Below, in pieces: positions 5,573-7,697 of a stretch of DNA of 7,697 bases. Made by a program: the position numbers and the translations under genes. Under the pieces are notes generated by a model, which did no database searches, had not been told where the DNA came from, and saw nothing but the letters and a program-made list of their open reading frames with translations. The stretch spans positions 1 through 7,697 of the forward strand of contig WAON01000253.1 in the NCBI GenBank assembly GCA_015521265.1, written 5' to 3'. Every line of letters begins with the position of its first letter. The first letter of the stretch is position 1. Source of the stretch: Desulfurococcales archaeon. GTDB lineage: Archaea; Thermoproteota; Thermoprotei_A; Sulfolobales; Desulfurococcaceae.

Positions 5573-7405
5573 GTGTTAAGGAGCGGGAAGACTCTAGGTA
5601 TAGCGTTAATAATCTTATTATTAGCGCCTATATCCCTTGCGATCCCTGCGGCTTTCGGGCAGGGCCAGAATTATTGGACGGTTGAGAACGGCTTTATCAA
5701 GCTGGAGTTCGACCTAGAACATGGTGGTGCACTTGCTAACGTCATCGCGACTTGTAACAGCTTTGCAAATACACCTGTTGGAACCGATGGTGTTGGAGGA
5801 CTTAGAGGCGGCGGTTTGTCTCCGGCTCCAAAAACCGTGCTATGGGATTTAATAAGCGATAATAATCCATGGTATGGTAAAGCCCTGACAACGCCGGCTA
5901 ATGCTGAAGTGGTTGAGGATACAGATAACTATACACTCTTCAAAATCACCTATACGATAACTGAAGACCCCTTCAACGGGCTACAAGTTATCAAGACGTT
6001 TAAACTATACAAGAAAACCTTCTGGATGGACTTCAACATGACCCTTATAAATACTGGGAGCCAAGAGATAAAGATCGACTTAACACAAGCATGGGGCAGG
6101 CCCATAGGTCCCGGAATAGAAATGGTAGGATTACTCGGTAAAGACAATGCTAATGACGGCCAGTTCATAATCCATAAAGACGGAACCCTTGAACACTACA
6201 CTCAGGGAACTAGTTGGAGCGGGGGCCTACCAGGCGGCCCAGTCAAAGTTGATGGAGACGCGTTAGCTATAGGCCTCATAGATAACTCCACTGATCCATC
6301 CCCGTGGGGATGGGTTGAAATACTGGAAATGGCAGATCAGGAGACGATAGCTAAAACATCCTACGTATGGTTCGAGACTGCTCCAGGAGGAACTACTTCA
6401 ACACTAGTAAGGATAGAGTTTAAACCGGTTGATCTACAGCCTAACCAGAAAGAAGAATACCATATGAGGTTCTACTCCGGCCCAATATCAGAATACTTCC
6501 TATCAAAATTCAATATACCAACCAGTATCATCAAGCAAATGCTCAGCGACCAGTTATCATTAAGTATACCATGCGTAAAAGTAACCTATAAGCTTCAATA
6601 CCCGATAACAGTGCAGATCAATACGGTTGGCGGTAAAGGCGTCCCAGACGATGCCTTCTACATATACGATGCAGACACTAAAACCTACCTAGGCGAGGTA
6701 AGCCTTGCAAACTATTCATCGACAACGTTCCAGGTAAAACTACCATTCAAAGAACCACACCGCTACATCTTAAAATTAGCAAAAATTGAAGGATTAACAC
6801 TTGACGGATATGGAAAATACACGTTTGAAAACTGGATACTACCCAATGGGAGCAAGCCAACCGATATAGAGATCGTGGCTGTATTGAAGCAGGGCGATAC
6901 GTTGGGATTAAACTTCACCGTAAAGCTGATCTCGAAATTCACGATAACATTCGTCGGCAGCGACCAGGTATCGGAACTAGACGCGTTAGCGGGCAACATA
7001 ACATTCGCGATCTATAATGATATAGGAGTACAAGTCTATAAGGCTACATCCATAGGAATAATCTCCGGTTCATCACAGCAGACAACAAGAACCTTCACAG
7101 ATATAACACTAGAAGTACCAGGAAAATACACATTAGTACTGCCTAAGCAATCAACCGGTGGATTCACATTTATAAAAGCCATACTAAACGGGACAGAACT
7201 ACCATACACTGAGCAGGGTAATACGGTTAGAGTAAAACTAGACATACAGAACCCCGGCACCTATGAATTAAAGATAGTTTATGGTGCAGGCGTTGGAGCC
7301 GGCGGTGGAGGCGGAGGACTTGGACTACTAGTATGGATCGGTGTTATCGTAGTGTTAATCGCGATAATTGCTGTAGTAGCAATTATGAAGAGAAAGAAAA
7401 CATAA
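5573..7405 (+). CDS. Secreted, C-terminally anchored protein with a YidC periplasmic-like domain
   Basis: A 610-residue surface protein. Residues 1-30 are a signal peptide (basic start, hydrophobic core 9-23, likely cut near AFG-Q). Residues 35 to about 325 resemble the periplasmic P1 beta-supersandwich of bacterial YidC, a galactose-mutarotase-like fold. Matching parts are an opening VENGFIKLEFDLEHGGAL at 37-54, a strand pair VIKTFKLYKKTFWMDFNM at 139-156 with LINTG at 158-162, and LQPNQKEEYHMRFYSGP at 288-304 followed by a helix. The YidC insertase membrane domain is absent. Residues about 340-570 are beta-rich and look like two related domains. Then come a Gly-rich linker (571-583), one membrane helix (about 584-604) and a basic KRKK tail, so the bulk is outside the cell. 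Eight N-glycosylation sequons (N119, N155, N238, N380, N425, N447, N475, N539) fit a surface location. Sugar or polysaccharide binding is a reasonable inference but not shown. Confidence 0.9.
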   Translation: MLRSGKTLGIALIILLLAPISLAIPAAFGQGQNYWTVENGFIKLEFDLEHGGALANVIATCNSFANTPVGTDGVGGLRGGGLSPAPKTVLWDLISDNNPWYGKALTTPANAEVVEDTDNYTLFKITYTITEDPFNGLQVIKTFKLYKKTFWMDFNMTLINTGSQEIKIDLTQAWGRPIGPGIEMVGLLGKDNANDGQFIIHKDGTLEHYTQGTSWSGGLPGGPVKVDGDALAIGLIDNSTDPSPWGWVEILEMADQETIAKTSYVWFETAPGGTTSTLVRIEFKPVDLQPNQKEEYHMRFYSGPISEYFLSKFNIPTSIIKQMLSDQLSLSIPCVKVTYKLQYPITVQINTVGGKGVPDDAFYIYDADTKTYLGEVSLANYSSTTFQVKLPFKEPHRYILKLAKIEGLTLDGYGKYTFENWILPNGSKPTDIEIVAVLKQGDTLGLNFTVKLISKFTITFVGSDQVSELDALAGNITFAIYNDIGVQVYKATSIGIISGSSQQTTRTFTDITLEVPGKYTLVLPKQSTGGFTFIKAILNGTELPYTEQGNTVRVKLDIQNPGTYELKIVYGAGVGAGGGGGGLGLLVWIGVIVVLIAIIAVVAIMKRKKT

Positions 7406-7414
7406 CCCTATAGC

Positions 7415-7419
7415 TTTTT
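7415..7419 (+). terminator. Possible T-run terminator after the surface protein gene
   Basis: A run of five T begins 10 bases after the TAA at 7403-7405. Archaeal transcription often ends at such T runs without a hairpin. The evidence is weak because the run is short. Confidence 0.3.
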
Positions 7420-7460
7420 CACCCCATAAAAATACTAGGTTTAAAGATTCAAGGGTGAAA
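7417..7460 (+). repeat. 8-bp inverted repeat in the gap before the last gene
   Basis: TTTCACCC at 7417-7424 and GGGTGAAA at 7453-7460 are perfect reverse complements separated by 28 bases. The left arm overlaps the T run and the right arm ends 6 bases before a TATA-like box. It could be a long-loop hairpin or a pair of regulator half-sites. Confidence 0.35.
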
Positions 7461-7465
7461 TCAGA

Positions 7466-7477
7466 GATATAATTATT
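7466..7477 (+). promoter_or_regulatory. Putative TATA box for the gene at 7508
   Basis: GATATAATTATT has its core about 41 bases before the ATG at 7508, similar to the spacing of the other two promoter-like boxes in the window (43 and 45). A second AT-rich block at 7479-7486 is closer to the start and less likely. Confidence 0.4.
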
Positions 7478-7507
7478 GTTTAATTACTGGATGGTGGGTG
7501 TTAGGGA

Positions 7508-7697
7508 ATGGGTAATCGTAAATACTTATTTATCCCGCTGCTATTTGTCGTTGTTTTATCCTTTATTACACCCCTTACATGGAATTATAACGGATATAGT
7601 ATTAGAAAACCCGCAGCTACTAGTGGGGATCTACGATTTATCCTAGACAATATCGATTTATCACCGGTACCTAAACCGGTACTATCCAATATAACCC
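7508..7697 (+). CDS. N-terminal end of an exported protein (3' truncated by the window)
   Basis: An open frame from ATG at 7508 runs off the end of the window after 63 full codons, with no stop. An in-frame TAG just upstream (7502-7504) makes this the only start. The protein begins MGNRKYLFIPLLFVVVLSF, a short basic head and a hydrophobic core (about 6-24) typical of a signal peptide or a membrane anchor. It continues into a polar stretch with SGDLRFILDNIDLSPVPKPV at about 39-58. Weak ribosome binding sequence GGTGGG lies at 7493-7498. The visible part is too short to name. A surface or secreted protein, for example a binding protein or an extracellular hydrolase, would fit the preceding gene, but this is only inference. 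Confidence 0.75.
   Translation, partial: MGNRKYLFIPLLFVVVLSFITPLTWNYNGYSIRKPAATSGDLRFILDNIDLSPVPKPVLSNIT

Noticed and set aside
1..7697. CRISPR array, insertion sequence, tRNA or rRNA
   Set aside because: No regularly spaced direct repeats, transposase motifs, terminal repeats or structured RNA gene signatures were seen. Gaps between genes are all about 100 bases or less.

Overview
The window reads as a hyperthermophilic archaeon of the Thermoproteota (Crenarchaeota), most likely Desulfurococcales. This is inferred from archaeal TATA-like boxes about 41-45 bases before three gene starts, GGAGG/GGTGAT-type ribosome binding sites, common TTG and GTG starts, heavy use of AGG, AGA and ATA codons, and proteins rich in Ile, Val, Tyr, Glu, Arg and Lys. 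No 16S rRNA or other marker is present, so the genus stays open. All supported genes are on the + strand, tightly packed, with no mobile element, CRISPR array or tRNA seen.

Layout. Positions 1-228 hold the C-terminal end of a protein that resembles the DUF5752 family. A promoter-like box near 260 precedes a likely five-gene operon at 302-5492. Its genes are a GH57 4-alpha-glucanotransferase/amylase-type enzyme (302-2230), a GT5 glycogen synthase (2274-3905), a PqqD-like small protein (3912-4298), a 281-residue unknown protein built from two similar halves (4295-5140), and a 127-residue unknown protein (about 5109-5492). A second promoter-like box near 5532 precedes a 610-residue secreted, C-terminally anchored protein (5573-7405). 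Its first half resembles the periplasmic beta-supersandwich domain of bacterial YidC but has no insertase domain. A third promoter-like box precedes the start of another exported protein (7508 onward), cut by the window edge.

How the genes may work together. The first two operon genes form a storage-polysaccharide module: glycogen synthase extends alpha-1,4-glucan from a nucleotide sugar, and the GH57 enzyme transfers or trims alpha-1,4-glucan segments. The three small genes behind them are physically coupled, with overlaps of 4 and 23-32 bases and a 6-base gap. That suggests they act with glycogen synthesis, but their function is not known. The PqqD-like protein is striking because PqqD proteins usually bind peptides for radical SAM enzymes and no such enzyme is visible here. 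The exported protein genes may belong to a neighbouring carbohydrate uptake or cell-surface unit. That link is inferred from position and from a sugar-binding-like fold only.
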